Shown: piece after piece, positions 44,565 through 58,885 of the stretch
How positions within the stretch are numbered: the first letter of the stretch is position 1
How the letters are laid out: each line of letters starts with the position of its first letter
Source: Hymenolepis diminuta
Lineage: Eukaryota; Platyhelminthes; Cestoda; Cyclophyllidea; Hymenolepididae
Assembly (NCBI GenBank): GCA_900708905.1
Contig: CAADRB010000004.1
Span: 3,758,180-3,822,179 of the forward strand
Length of the DNA: 64,000 nt
Reading direction: 5' to 3'
Notes under the pieces: generated by a model
Seen by the model: only the letters and a program-made list of their open reading frames with translations
What the model was told of the DNA's origin: nothing
The model's database searches: none
Made by a program: the position numbers and the translations under genes

Positions 44565-44775
44565 TGGTGACGAACTGGCTAATGTGCTCGTCTATTTGTC
44601 CATAGGTCATAAGTTCGATACCCTTTAATCTAATTTCGGAAAGCGAGATGATCGAAGCCACTGATTAAATTTGGATAATAATTGCATGATTGTAGTTCGA
44701 GTTTCTCACCGATGATATTTGAAGGCGCTGATTCTCTACCCAAAATGGGTCTTGGAAAACACTTTTTTTAATGGG
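44565..44775 (+). repeat. tRNA-derived SINE-like element, copy 3, the clearest
   Basis: The head has A-box-like ACTGGCTAATGTGCTCG and a good B box, AGTTCGATACCC (44612-44623), at tRNA-like spacing. The body has CACTGATTAAATTTGG. The 3' end, CTCTACCCAAAATGGGTCTT and GGAAAACACTTTTTTTAATG, aligns with copy 1 (CTTTACTCAAGATGAGTGTT, GGAAAACGC). Total length is about 210 bases. No clear target-site duplication was found by eye. Confidence 0.6.
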
Positions 44776-47700
44776 AAGTGGTCACCTTTAGTGAATTCTA
44801 TTAAGCTCTCTTGGGATATATTCTTGTAAGAATTTATCATCTCGTTAGTTTCTTTGACATTAAAATACACTACGCATTGGTTGTGCATCGTAGCTAATTA
44901 TAACTTATAATCTTCAGTATCCAGAGATGGGTGTGACCCCACTAGCCAGTCTTTAAAATTGGTAACTTCGTGTAACTTCGTAATTTCCACTATCAGAAGA
45001 ATGCGAACTGGTTTATAAAACGCGGAATTACAAAATTGCAGACGTCTATAAACCTTTGTTCTTGAGAACCAATTTCTGTAACCGTCAGCCAGTCGTCTTT
45101 ATAGCTGAACTCTGACGGGATGGAATATTTCGGAATGCTATAGCCATTAAGGACTCTTGCAAAAAGTGGAGCACAGTTGCAACATGATTGTTGTCATAAA
45201 TAGTTGAATTCAGGGCCAAGATCTCGAAATTTCACAATCCATCCTTCTTTTCTTCGTAAGTATAATAGTGAAATTAACTCCCCTTCCCCAGGTCGTATAT
45301 ATGATAAGCCCTATTAATTATAAAAGTCTAATAATAATGAAAACTTCCCACAATGGACTTGAGTTTGAAAAATATTTAAGGTAAATAAAGGGGAGTGATG
45401 AATTTATGGACTGCAGTAAGTTTAAATGTTATAGCTTGATCATCATAGCGTGGGTGATCAAAAAGGAGCGGAATTGAAATTGAAATAATGAGCAAGGACG
45501 TTAACGAAATGGAAACTTAATGTGTCATAGGCTCAGTACTCTTTTGTTTTATTAGTGTTAGTGAGATACAGAAAGAGGCCAACAAGTATGCAATGATGGT
45601 AAGTGAAAATGAATAGGCTTAAGGTCAAAATCAATGCCTAGCTTCTAGCAATCCTTTTAAAGACAATAGAATTCTTCTTAATTACACACACGAAATAAAT
45701 ACAGTTCCTCAGCTATGGAAATGACCTCTAACAAGGGATCAGTGTTTTCTATTTTAGTAGCGCGGATAGAGTGAGCTGACTAATGGAAATTTTCGAGTAG
45801 GGGAAGCCATCTGAGTCAAAAATCTATGTAGTTATTTAATAACATGAAATAAATTGACCAACCATAACCAATCACCTACTTAAATAATTTAATGCTTGAT
45901 TGAATCAAATTTATACACTATCTTCTGTCAAAATAATTTCATTTTTATTGTTTTTTTTTCAAAATGATGATTTATTATACTTAGATGGATATTTTTAGTC
46001 AATTGCTCTTCTATTGAATGGCCCAAATCACGAAAAGGAAATAACTGATATTATGGATATTTTGGTAATAATTTAAAGCAAAGATTAGTCAACTAAATCA
46101 AATATTTACTAAAATTGATTAAGAAAACCTGAATCCATCCCTGTTGCATAATTTGAAATTTAAGTTTTCACTTGACACTATTAGAACAAAGTTTATATTG
46201 GAAGATTTCGCTGGATATTTAGAAGTTATCTGGATCAAATCTTTTAAAGGAGCAATGCTTGATTTTAGCCGCTATTATAAAAAATCTACAACGCAATATT
46301 TCTTATTTCAATACACTCGTTGTGATCTGCTCTTCTAGTAGGCAATGACCATTTAAATTTCCTAAGTAATTATATTAGTAATAAATTAGTAACAAATACA
46401 AATGTAAGAACACACGATTGTAATATTAGATCATTTAATTCCGTCGAAGGTTGAAAATAAATAATTTGCTTATTTTAATGGCACTGTCTAAACAGTGCCT
46501 TTTAAACCTAAGTCCCCACGCTAATAAGTAGAGAAAGACAAAGGAGAGTTTAATTGAAAAAAGAGGTGGAGGGAGGGGAGAGGTGAAGAGGAGATGACCG
46601 TCTCCTCTACACGCTCGCACACATCCCGTCTTTTTAACTTACTGCATATATTTCCCACCACCCCTCTCCATAACCCTCAAAGACGCTTTAAATGAAAATA
46701 ATATAATCAGCATTCAAAATGAATCAACAGGAAATAAGAGAACTTTAATGAATTTTTGTTTTAAAAAAAAGAATAAAATTGTTATATAATATTCATTCTG
46801 CCCTTAAGAATGGTAGATGATTTATTTAATTTTCAGACCAATGCTATTTCCTCAATTTTGATACCTATTTTCCTAAAGGAAGAAAGTATTCTACAACTGA
46901 TTAAAGATTTACAACTTAGAGAGAAGATATAGGCTTTTGGAAGCTCGTGGAAATTAAAGATTAGACAAGTATTTAGATCGATTGGAAGTAGAACTCTTAA
47001 CTCACCTGTAGTAGTGGTTAACATTTTGACGCAAAGCTACGAAGTAGAGTTTGCCTTGAACATCTGAGAACACTTGCAGTTAAGCATCGAATAAGTAAAT
47101 TAGATCAAAGAGATTTTTTCAGAGGGACGATTTAGATAAGCGGGAGAGAAATGTGTAGAGTCCATACATGATCCACAAACCAGAATACTTGCGTTTTTTG
47201 TATTTTCGTAATCTCGTGTTCCATAAACACATTTACATGCGTTCATTAATAGAAGAAGGCACGCGCTCGAATTTAAAATGTCAAAATTTTGAGTGGTGGT
47301 GTCATTTCCACCTGTGAATTTAAATGTATTTTAACTGCTATAATAAGGCGCAATTTGCAAACCGGTACAATTTATCTTCAAACATCGCGGAAACTAGTAG
47401 AATGATAGAGTTTACATTAAAATAACAAAACCTCACTCTGCTTCATCGCAATGCAGATCATATCAAATGATGCTCTTTGCTCTCGATTTACCTCAAAGAA
47501 GCATGCAGTCAACAGGAGATGGAAATGTGGGAAAAAATTTAGCTACTATGTATTTCTTATTACATCTCATTAATCTAAAATAAACTAATCACATGATCGT
47601 ATGATTAGTGTAAGTCTTCAAATTTTTTGAAACATTTGTTTAGGAGTTGGCAGAGCTTCAAGTAAAGATGTATTATATCGCATTTCCAGTCAGGAAGATG

Positions 47701-49638
47701 CTTCATTAAGAATGAAGCCATCTCTATAGTTATTTAGTGCGAGAAGAGTAAATTTGTCAATAAAATAGCTAAATTTTATCAAATTCCCATTAAGCATAAA
47801 AGCTGCGTTGTTAGAAAAACGAGCTGGGAGAATCTCCGAGGCCCATTAGCTCATTATGATGAGGGAAGGCTAAAAATGCAAAAGACTAACAGATTTAATC
47901 AGTGCTTGATGCAAATCCTTACATTCATCATTCTAATATTTTATAGAAATGAAATTTTTCCTATTTGCACCATTTCAGATTTGAAATTTATTTTGTTTTC
48001 ATTAGAATGAGAGTCAACATTTGAAAGTTACTAAAAATAAATTACGATTGGGTGCATATTTTGATCAACCTGAACGCAGCATCGATGAATATCCTCAGAC
48101 AAATACATATCAGAGAGGATACAAATGCAGAGACTCGAATTTGTCATGAGAAAGGTCATCAGACCTCGCATTCCTTTCCTCGACTAATTTTTAAGTTCAT
48201 ACATAATCCTATTATAATATGAACAATAACTTGTCTTTTCATTTTGATCAGATCGGACCAACTAATTATAAATACTCAGCTCCATATGAATTGTTTGCGT
48301 TCCATTGTTATCAGATTTCACTATGCAAGGAAAAAACGTTTTTGAATGTTGCTACATTCATTCGATATATTTGAAAAAATGGGAACTTTTCCTAAGTTTA
48401 ACTAAGGGAGTTTAAAACAATTAAAAAATTTCACTTTTATTCAATTTTATTTTCTTAGTTCTCAGCTGTATTGTTAAATAAATCCTTATTAGGAGAAGGA
48501 CAAATAAAATGGCCTCATGTGTCCGGTGGTGTAGCTATGAGCAACCGCCTTGCAATAAACGCTCAGCTGAAAGTATTTGAGTACAACCTTCACTGACAAT
48601 AAAATTCCCAGGCAATTTTTAAATAAAAAAGAAATATCTATTGGATTGTTATTTAGTAATTGATTATTATTTTACAGTATTTTTATTTACAATATGAAAG
48701 TAACTTTAACATTCGTTAAGAAACTTTACAAAAATTGGAAATAAAACCATTTTTGTGGTGCATTAAATTATAGCAAACAAATAACTAGATAAAATATAAT
48801 TTTAAATGTCAAAGTTTCTTCTAAACTATTGCGAATTTTGTTGAAAGAAGAATTGGAAATTATTTCTGTGATAGCAGTCAGATGAGAACCGGTGTGCTCA
48901 TGACAAGAACATGATTCCATAAACATCTGTGCAAAAGCACAACCTTGTAATTTAGTGGAAGCAAGACACAATATAATTCTAGAGGGCTCAAGAAAAAGTC
49001 ATTATTCCTGTTTTCATTTTACTTCTTCCGGGTTAAGAAAGTTTTCTATTATGACTAATTTCATTTAAGACTACTCTTGAAAAATTAAGTGATCTAACTA
49101 TCAAATCACGTCGATCAGATTGGGCAAATGTATTATGAACTTGTATACCTGTTTAGTTTTGATAAAGAAGATGTAATTAGAAGTCATTTCATTATTGTTG
49201 AAATCATTCGATTAAAATAAAACGACCAGTTAGACAAGCAAAACTTGCAGTAGACAATATAACACAACTCGAAAGAAGGGAATACTAAATTGGTTATCAA
49301 AATGAAACTCTAGGACTCCGGTTTTATTCGTGTCTCTATGTCAATGTATTTGAGATTATTAAACTTAGAAGTGAAAAGAGCTATAAGAATACCGTTTTCG
49401 ATGAACAGTAGCTTAAAAATCAACCATTTTCTAGCGAACAAGACCAGAATTTTTATGAAGAACGACGTCACCGTTGGCGAATGAAAATAGAACCATGACT
49501 GTGGGTTCTCTTCGATTCTAAGTGGCATAGGTAAACTGGGAATGAGAGGAATGTTTCATGAATTATTGGGACACATTGATCAATCGCCACCTTCAATGCG
49601 GTTGGTGATAATAGGCAGTATGTTGAACAAAGACTGCC
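44776..49638. other. Gene-poor AT-rich stretch
   Basis: It contains the hairpin at 46480-46499 and a purine-rich tract at about 46560-46590. Open frames of up to 72 codons lack motifs. Confidence 0.5.
46480..46499. repeat. 8-bp perfect hairpin followed by T tract
   Basis: GGCACTGT, loop CTAA, ACAGTGCC, then TTTTAA. It is preceded by TTATTTTAAT. The shape looks like a bacterial intrinsic terminator, but in a eukaryotic genome this has no such meaning. A histone-type stem-loop is 6 bp with a different sequence, so that is not supported. Confidence 0.55.
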
Positions 49639-50142
49639 NNNNNNNNNNNNNNNNNNNNNNNNNNNNNNNNNNNNNNNNNNNNNNNNNNNNNNNNNNNNNN
49701 NNNNNNNNNNNNNNNNNNNNNNNNNNNNNNNNNNNNNNNNNNNNNNNNNNNNNNNNNNNNNNNNNNNNNNNNNNNNNNNNNNNNNNNNNNNNNNNNNNNN
49801 NNNNNNNNNNNNNNNNNNNNNNNNNNNNNNNNNNNNNNNNNNNNNNNNNNNNNNNNNNNNNNNNNNNNNNNNNNNNNNNNNNNNNNNNNNNNNNNNNNNN
49901 NNNNNNNNNNNNNNNNNNNNNNNNNNNNNNNNNNNNNNNNNNNNNNNNNNNNNNNNNNNNNNNNNNNNNNNNNNNNNNNNNNNNNNNNNNNNNNNNNNNN
50001 NNNNNNNNNNNNNNNNNNNNNNNNNNNNNNNNNNNNNNNNNNNNNNNNNNNNNNNNNNNNNNNNNNNNNNNNNNNNNNNNNNNNNNNNNNNNNNNNNNNN
50101 NNNNNNNNNNNNNNNNNNNNNNNNNNNNNNNNNNNNNNNNNN
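49639..50142. other. Assembly gap, 504 N
   Basis: An unbroken run of N. Open frames reported across it are artefacts of translating N. Confidence 0.99.
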
Positions 50143-53100
50143 CGAATGTACTGTGCCATTCATTTTCATATCTCACGCATTGTGATAAAAAGTCAAAAAT
50201 GAAAGACCGTAGCTGAATTGTTTACGTTTTGTCCCTGGATAAGCAATTTCAGTAGGTTGTTTCTAAGTCGCCCACCAGCCTTATCGATACCTTGACAGTT
50301 ATTTAGAGGTAAAATTGTTTTCAGTACGGCGGTGTTTTGATCTTACAACGTCAACGGCATAATACCCTCATTTGCTTAATAAAATGTCTTGAGTTAACAA
50401 CATTCTGCCTCAACCTTCTCTCTATATACTGAGTCAATCGGTAGTCTAATGGCATCTAGTGGGCAGATATATGATTGCAGTAGAAACGGGACCTCCCAGT
50501 ATTGCAACAGCATAGAGGTGGCATACTTTGCGATATATTGAACTAATTAACCTAGCCTAGCCTAGACTGGTCAACAAAAATCAAGAAAGTCAGCGCAGAT
50601 GAGAATGAGTCGCAACTTTCTATCTTTTTACTTTGAGTAATAGAACCTCACTTCAGTACATAATTCAACTAACACATTTTTAAAAGAGATTTTGTTTTAC
50701 TAAGACATGACCTATTTTTAAGATTATATATTTCTTCTCTGAAAAAGCCATGAAAATACTCCCTTATCCGATCTAGAGAAGTCGAAATATTTGCACTGAT
50801 ATTTAATTTCTCCGTTTTGCATATGACTGAGATCACATTTATTTTGTAACGGAAATACAAACAAGAATAGACCTATCTAAATTATGACGTTTGCGACAAA
50901 ATTTGACATTTCCCTTAAAAATCATAAAAATACATAATTTTATTTCACCACAAATTTAAGGTTTTAAAGCCTCTTTTCTATTCCCCCTTGGACTCTCCAG
51001 AAATTAAAGCTTAAACATTTTAACTGTCATGAAATGTTTAACTTTAATAGCAGTATTTCTATGATACATGTCAAGCCATTCATAACTTGACATTTGATAT
51101 TCAGATTATAGCAAACAGGTATTTACGATTTCAGATGTCTATTTAATCACAGTTTATAAGGCTGATTTATGAATTACAGACATTCAGCATTTAAGTGATC
51201 GGCGTATACTTTCGACTTTATCATTTTACTCTATCGCAATTTACCCTTTTTATTACCAAATTAACTAGCAGTTACCGGCAATGGAAACATCTTAGGATTT
51301 AGGCTAATTCTAACCGCACAATGTACGTGCTTGATTGAATTCCACACCACCGCACGTAGGATAAGCGATGAATTACGTGTCTGAATTACCACATTCGCAT
51401 TGTTGATGCGAAACAAAAGAAGCAGAAATATGATGGCAAGGGAAAATATTTGCGAAATGATTGTCTAATTGTCGAAATATATATATGTCTTTCACTCTGA
51501 ATGGCTTGCTGGGAATTATCAGAGGTGAAGATGTGTTGTTGGGCATTCCATGAGTCACATGATTAGCGTTCCCTACGGCTAATAGGTGTGTATACATTAT
51601 TAAGCTGCTCCTTGATCATTACATAAGTTTCAACCGTTGCCACATACAGATATGGGACTAAAGATCTATTGCTCCTTCATAACATTCTCCTGACCAAGAT
51701 CTTCCAGTTTTTCTTATAGTCCAACCCCAATCAGATCAAATTTTTTTCAATTAAAAGGCTTAATGGTCTTAGTCTTATTAACAAAACGCTTTCGTTAAAT
51801 ATTAATTCACATCTGCCACTAAAAACATTTCATCACCAACTGACGCATCGATCTCATTCATTAGAATCGGAGTAACACTTGGTGATAGTGTCCTTTAATT
51901 TCTCTCAACCCGTTTAAAACCTTTCCATGCCCTAGAATTTCATATACCGCCTTTTTTCCATATTTAAATAACATTAAAAATTGAATTTCGGGCAATTTTA
52001 CTGATCGGTTTGTAACAGATAGGTTAGAGATCGACACCATTGAGGCTGTTTGAGCCTTTCACTTACGAGTAAAGCGAGAAAGTGCAATACAGACAGCACA
52101 AAATGTTTCAAATAGTGAAACGACATCTCGTTGAACGTATTTCACTTCATTTTTGTAAGAGGATAAATGAAAGTGTACTTTGGAAGAGAGAGCGTGTTGG
52201 AGAAATGCAGAATAACTGAGTTCAAACAAGATAATGTACTTTCACTGGGTAGTTAAAAATCACGAGGTAATGTTTGATGTTGTAGGCTTTTGCGCACAGA
52301 ATTCAGAGTAAATGATGCGTTTTGAGATGCTTCGGTTTGTACTTCAGCTCCTAACAAATTACTCAAAGGATTTCAGTTTCCCCTGCATCTCAAAGAAATG
52401 TAAAGACCATGAGTAAACCGTTCTTAACATTCTTGTCCAGTTATTAAAACCAATGAAAGTGACAAGAATCTTAGCGTCTTTAGTTCGACTAATGAGTGTA
52501 AATCGCCGTATCATGAGTGACTTTTTAGCCTCCAGATAAAAATATCTGTTAATCTAGCAATGTTTTGAACATACTTAATTAATTCAGATGTAAATTAAAC
52601 CGACACGTAGGCAATCCAAACTTGAACTCCTCGTAATATGCATGATCCGTTTTAGTTCCCAGGTCTTTCATTTTATGGCCTCCGGTGCCACATATACGGC
52701 TTACGAAATTCATTTAACACATGAAGATCTATGAGAATCGCACAGATTTATGTAAAGACGAACCTGTTTTTTGGAATAAATATAAAGCTAGGAAATATGC
52801 GGAAGTTGAGCTGAAGTCGGAGCATTTTCATGGGGATTCTCTGGTTGATACTTGCCAAGCGACTGGCGAGACAAATGATGAGATTTAATTTTAATAAAAA
52901 TCTTGCCAATCTGAAAAGTCTCAAAGGCAAATGAGTTCGAGATTTTGATTTCCTGATTCAGATTCCGTTTTTTTACCCACTTTCACCCATTTACCCTCTT
53001 CGATATTTGAGTTTAAATATTGTGACTAAATATTTCGAAATATTTTCCCTTTTCTTTGGGGGATGAAATAAATAATGCCTTAATCAAACTTTTCTGAGTC

Positions 53101-55114
53101 TTAAAACATTCAGAACATGTTCTGTGTTAAATCGAAAAGGCCCGGACAATCTTCTTTCTTTAACCTCGATTTTCCATGTCACTTTCCTCTCATTTGTGGT
53201 ATCTTGGGCATAATATTACAAGATGCATAATCAACAACGGGGAAAACGATCGACAATCTAGGTTTGACTACTCTGAATATCGGTTTAATCCTATTTTGTT
53301 GAAGGTCATATGAATCAGCATCGTACTATTGGAAAAACATGTCAAGACAACTAAATATCTTGTGATAGTTAAGAGAAGTCTTTACTGTTCCTATTACCCC
53401 TATCTCCATTGCCCGCCCCGTTTCTAGTGTCCCTTTCAGACAAGGGATTATGGAAAAAGAAGATGTGATTGATGTTTAAAGTGACGTGGATAAGGAGCGC
53501 GTCGACTTTGCTTGCAAATTTATAAAAAAAAAGGTATTTGAATGGTTGGGAAACCATTTCTAGAGAGATACCTTCAATCTATTTGATAGTAATAGCTAAT
53601 CTTATAAACTTTACTTGAATCTCTCATGTTCTCAACAATTTCGATGGTTTAGCAGCAAGTAAGGTCATCAAACTCGCAAATTTAAGTCTATACTTTGTTT
53701 CAAATGAATACCGCGTGAGGAACTAAAAACACTCATTTGCAGACTCATGCCGATTATATCTAATTTTCTGCGATGACTACAAATGAAAACAGACTTTTAT
53801 AGAGTAGCTTTTAAGCTCCCAATCCCCCATAAGTGGTTAAATTAAGCGTTTTTAGATAATCAAACTTAATCAGCTATTGCCAGACCTTAAAGTCACCACT
53901 CTATGTTTCAAAATGTCTACTTTTTCATGGGAACGGCAATAAAATTAGAAAGCAAATTTCTGAGTACCTTTGAGGTTTTAAACCACTTGAGCCATTATAT
54001 ACAAATCTGGTTACAAGATCATTAAGCTAACCCTGCTTTTGAAGCAAAAATGACATGACTTTTAGAAAAAGACTAGAAGTTCAAACTTAAAAGTCCATAT
54101 GCTAAATTCAAGGAGACCATGCTTTCTTTTACCATTGTCTTGGCAAAATTTTAAAATTTTGCACTCTAAATAGCTAAAAATAGAACAAATAGAAAAATTT
54201 GCTGTTTGAAGGGACAAAAGAGACCAGAATGAAGATGCTAGGCTGAGGTATGAACTGAAAAGAATAATCTAACTACAATATATTTCGGGGATGATTTTGA
54301 ATAAAGTTGGCTTCTTCAGTGCTTTTATAAAGTAAATAAGTATTCGTCTGCAAAATAACGTTCATTTTCATTTGTGATAAGGAGAAATGCAGGATTGGCT
54401 AGTGCACGTCAAAGGTTAAATTTCTGTCTTTGTTTTGAAAGATCTTTCTATGTGACTGAAAACTATCACGACTACAAGCATAAATTATTGTTATGCGCCA
54501 TAAATATACGTAACTAGTATATAAGCCCTCACTTTGGGGATATTTTGACAAGTTTGACTTTGCGACCGAGGTAACACTGATAGGCATGGCTCAAGGCCGC
54601 ACAGTCCATGCTCCGTCTCGGGATGGTTTAATTGGTATACGGGTGCACTCTTCTCACGATATTTTGACAGTCTGAGCATAACGGTCCTCTGTTCAGCGGT
54701 GGATTGGCCTTCAACCATCAATTTCACACAAAAGACTTTTATTCCTATCCTTTTCAAATTAACAAATTGCTTTGCAGTTAAAATACCTGAGCCGCTAGTT
54801 GTAATTGTTTAAGTTTGCATCCAAAGGGGATGGGGGTCACAGATATAAGTGACGTAAAATAAAGAACCCTATTTCATCTGAACTTTGTATTCGTCAAGTT
54901 TTATGCATTTTGATATATCTCTTCTTATCTAAATATTAATATAACCGTAAGAAATATTTGGATGGAAAGATTTCGTATGATTTCTTCTCAATTCTCTTTA
55001 CATATATTTTTAGGTTAGAATTCATAAGGAAATGGATTACTTAGGTGAGAATTTTTCGCCATATAAGTTATTTTAGAAGGATTAAAATTTGCTGTAAAGT
55101 CACTTAATTCTGTG
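50143..55114. other. Gene-poor AT-rich stretch
   Basis: Contains three tandem CCTAG units at 50551-50565 and the double-strand open patch near 54.53-54.76 kb. Nothing else was recognised. Confidence 0.5.
50551..50565. repeat. Short (CCTAG)3 tandem repeat
   Basis: Three exact units followed by ACTGG. It is not the flatworm telomere unit TTAGGG. Confidence 0.7.
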
Positions 55115-55330
55115 ACGGACAGATAAAATATGTGGTAGCGGACAAGGTATCCGGCGTTTTCTGTCGATTCCGCAGGCTATACCTTCTATCTTCTAAAGGG
55201 AGAAGGCAGAACAGTAGTGAGCAGTGTTTATGGGAAGAGGGCCAGAGAGAAGGCGATGTATTTCTGTGGCTATGGAGTTATCGAACGATGCTTGTATTTG
55301 CAAAATGTTTACATAGGTTGATAGAAGTGA
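55115..55330 (+). repeat. Possible SINE-like copy
   Basis: An A-box-like TGTGGTAGCGGACAAGG and a B-box-like CTGTCGATTCCGCAGG (about 55161-55176) are followed by CTATACCT. That resembles copy 1's CAATTCGCAGTGGTGCATAC. The 3' core was not found clearly, so this may be a head-only or diverged copy. Confidence 0.3.
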
Positions 55331-58300
55331 CAACCAGGTGTACACACAAATGTTTATGGTCCATTTAGTTCCCAGTAGGGTCCTCACGAGCATTTGCAAA
55401 TCATTGAGATTCCAGTCGGGTGCTAACAAATGTTTACGTTCATTAATCATGGCGAAAATGTTAATTCAGGAAAAGTGATCAATTTGAAATTTACAGACGT
55501 GTGATGAAGTCGTAAGAATGAAGTCTTTGAACCCTTGGCGTAAATTTAATCACAAATTTCAACCTAGAAAATTATAAAGAAGAAGGCTAGGGCATCGAAA
55601 TGGAACGACGAACTTCGAAATTAGGTGTTAAATACGAAATCAATAGTTCTAGATTAACTAAATACGCTAATTGAAAAGAGTTTGGGAAATACATATTTAT
55701 TGAGTAATTTCAGCTCACTTTATTTTGTTTATGTTATCACCTGTTCACATTGTTGATATTATTTACTTCGTTCAAATCTTAAATAAGCTAATTTTTTTCG
55801 ATGAAATAAGCTTACATAATACGTTTCCAATAATCTACAAAAAGCACATTTATTTTGAATTTTCTGAAATGTAGCAACATGTATCGCTGAATGTAGCTAA
55901 ATATTCTGAAATAAAGTTTTGTTGCCACGGTAGTATGTGCCTAAAGCATTCCTCCTGAAGGTATAAACTGGCATTTAAAACTTAGCAGTTTTATCAAGTA
56001 GATTACTGCTTTGTTACTGTTGGGTCGACTGGATTTGTGTTATTCCAGATGTACTCATTCTTCCTCTATGAAATGAAATATGTGACCAGGAGAGCACTTA
56101 TGAATACAATCCCCTTTTGTGAAAAGTCATTGTCGAGAATGTTATTGAGAAGTTTTCTCAATTTGTCTCCAACCACTCAAGACTGTTTTGGTCTGTAGTT
56201 TCATAACTACAAGGCTTAACACTACAATCTCCCTAATTTATATATAGTCAAGCGTTATGAATTTACTCATTTTTTAATGTTGACTTTTCGGTAAGTTAAA
56301 ATTAATTGAAACCCTCTTCAGAGGGCTTATAGCAATTGCAGAGCTAAACTTTGAAAATTTAACCAAAAAATAAGCGTATTTTTGCTTTACTCGGAAACAC
56401 TAAATGACAGAGAATGTTCATGTTTGAGAATCATACAAATGTATTATTTGAAATTACTTAATAATTTTCACCTTGCAGACAGCTTAAATTCACTAGGATT
56501 ATTGAAATATTTTGCAAAAAGGAGCATTTTCTATGAAAATATATCAAAGAGCTGTTCGTTAATTGATAAAATTTTGTAAAATATGCCAAGGTAGATCATC
56601 TGGGAACTGTCTTAATTCAACAGAGTTTAAGTAGTCATAAATGTCGAAGGATAAATTACTAAAATGAATTCTGAATTTTTATCTAAGTCATTACTAGGCT
56701 CTGTGGCATAACTTATCTAGTCATCACAGTGACAAGTCTGCGTTGACCCCAAGTTACCCTACCAACATCTTGTGTCCTCAAGTGGTTTATTTTAATTAGT
56801 GGAATTAGTTAATTAAGTAGACCTCGAATGAGCGCTACTTAACCCTGTGGTGACCTCAATTTCACCTGCAGCGATGTCCAAAATCATTCCTTCTGTTTAC
56901 TACTACCCTTTTCTTTGGAACGATCTAAAAACCCGTTTTATGCAATCTTGAGAGTTTACCAACCAAACGGTTACCGGCCCTTACGTCTTTCTTTCCCTCT
57001 CTTTCTCTCATAATCTCTAGAATCTTCATCGTAGTTAGCTCAATAAAACTTTGGTCTACACAATTCTGGTGTTCTACTTTTCGAATTGTCGATTGTTATT
57101 AACTGTCAACCCTAGTGGCTACTCCTACAATATGCTATTTAGCGAAAGATTTAGAATAGTCTAATAAATAAATAAATAAAGTATCTGCATTTTCAACATT
57201 TAAATCAGATTAATGATAAAGTCTTGATGACCTAAAAGACAGTTATCTAATGATTTGACAACATCTACTAGTTAACCGTATTTGTCTTGCCTTGGAAAAT
57301 AAAATATTCCTGTAATAGTAATAACTCTGTAGATATGAGGCTTGAATTGTCATGTCGCCTAATCAAACATACTTGTAGAACAACAGACTGTACTGTCAAG
57401 CGAATTAGATGTACTTGTAGAAGATGGCACATGAATGAACACCTGTAGACCAACGGCAGTTAACGAATTCAAGACAAAACAGATGATCTATGACTGGATA
57501 TTTTGTGATCTCAAAAAATTTTTACGTTTTAAATCTCTTTCCCTTTATCTGATGATGCATTGGTAGCTGTGAGTCTTCCTGTCCATCTCATGTTTTAGAA
57601 ATAAAATTTTGCTGATTATTATGATCAAATAAAGTTAAAAACCCAAAGCCGTGTTTTACAATTCCGTAGCAAATCGTCATAGAATTTTGATATTACTTAA
57701 ATAATACTGGATACTTCCAGAGAATTTCACTGTGGAGCGGCATCAAATTAGGTGAAATAAAAATACTCTTGATGACAACACCGACCAGGCGCCAGGTGAA
57801 CAAGAGGGAAGGGAAGATGGAGCAAATATTAGAGCCAAGTGTTTACACCTCAAGCTCTGTCACAATATGAGGACAAATGGATACACTCAATATGATTTGA
57901 TCCGATTGATGACTTCAATTAACCAGCTTATAAAAAAGAGGTATTTCAGACAAAAACTGTTAATTAGTGAAAAAGATGGAAGTGAAAAATATACATAGTC
58001 GGAATTGAGTATAATATCGGAAATATGATGTTTCCACGGATGAGAGAAAGGGTATAGAGCATGGAGTTGGTCTAATATAATGTTCCTTTTGCTTATCGCA
58101 ATTCGCCCTTTACAAACAAATTAGATAAAAGGCAAGACAGTGGCACGAGGAATTTTACGAAACAAATCCTGGATATTGACGGGGTACCAATCTAAGAACA
58201 GGTTTGTTGCCTAAGGTCATCCCAAGTTCACACTAACGACGACTATCATTCAGCTGAATGTAAAATTCCTGTGTAAATCAGGTTGTAAAACAAGTTTACT

Positions 58301-58664
58301 GAAGTTCTCAGTTCTTTAAGTAAAAGGAGATAAGTTCTCCATAATCCAGAGTTTCTTACTTTCCTTCACTACTTTCATTCCCCAGCTCATTTGTTCACTA
58401 TTTTGATGTTTATCCATGATGAATATATTATTTATTAATTAACTAATTCTCTGGGTAAAAATAATATCACCACTTGTATCAACTTAAATAAATTGTGGAT
58501 GTGCTTTCTTCCAATAATTATATAATCATTTGTAATAAACTCAATTGCCTTTAGTTTTCCTCTCTCTGAAGTAAAGCAGAATCAGATGGGAAGAAATTTC
58601 GTGCAGTTTACTCGTAGTAGGGTTATATTTGAACAACGTGGTATAGAAGGATGCTTGATCACAC
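55331..58664. other. Gene-poor AT-rich stretch
   Basis: An (AATA)n run lies at 57163-57180. No gene or further repeat recognised. Confidence 0.5.
57163..57180. repeat. (AATA)n simple repeat
   Basis: About four and a half AATA units. Confidence 0.8.
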
Positions 58665-58885
58665 CTAAAAAAGAACTTCTCAATCCACTTAGGAGAAGTG
58701 TTTACAAAACTTGACTTGGGTAAAGGAAAGGTGTCCTAAAGCCGCTTTTACGAGGAACTCGTATTCTAACAACCCTCTTGTTAATCAGAATTAACCACGA
58801 TAGTTGTTTACCAACACCGCTGAGTGTGTACAATGGGCATTGATCTCCGACTTGGTAGACCGCTTCCGGCGCACAGCATTTTAAT
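58665..58885 (-). repeat. tRNA-derived SINE-like element, copy 4
   Basis: On the minus strand it has GCGGTCTACCAAGTCGGAG with B-box-like GGAGATCAATGCCC (58835-58848). Then come GTGGTTAATTCTGATTAAC, GGGTTGTTAGAATACGAGTT and AAAGCGGC. It ends with CTTTACCCAAGTCAAG (about 58710-58725). The 62-codon minus frame across it belongs to the repeat, not to a gene. Confidence 0.55.

Noticed and set aside
44597..44640. Possible functional tRNA gene
   Set aside because: A- and B-box-like motifs are present but no closed acceptor stem was seen, and the sequence continues into a body shared with other repeat copies.
49468..50216. Long open frames across the N run on both strands
   Set aside because: They are produced by translating unknown bases as X; only a few dozen real codons exist on either side.
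50551..50565. Telomere-like repeat
   Set aside because: The unit is CCTAG, only three copies, and does not match TTAGGG or its complement.
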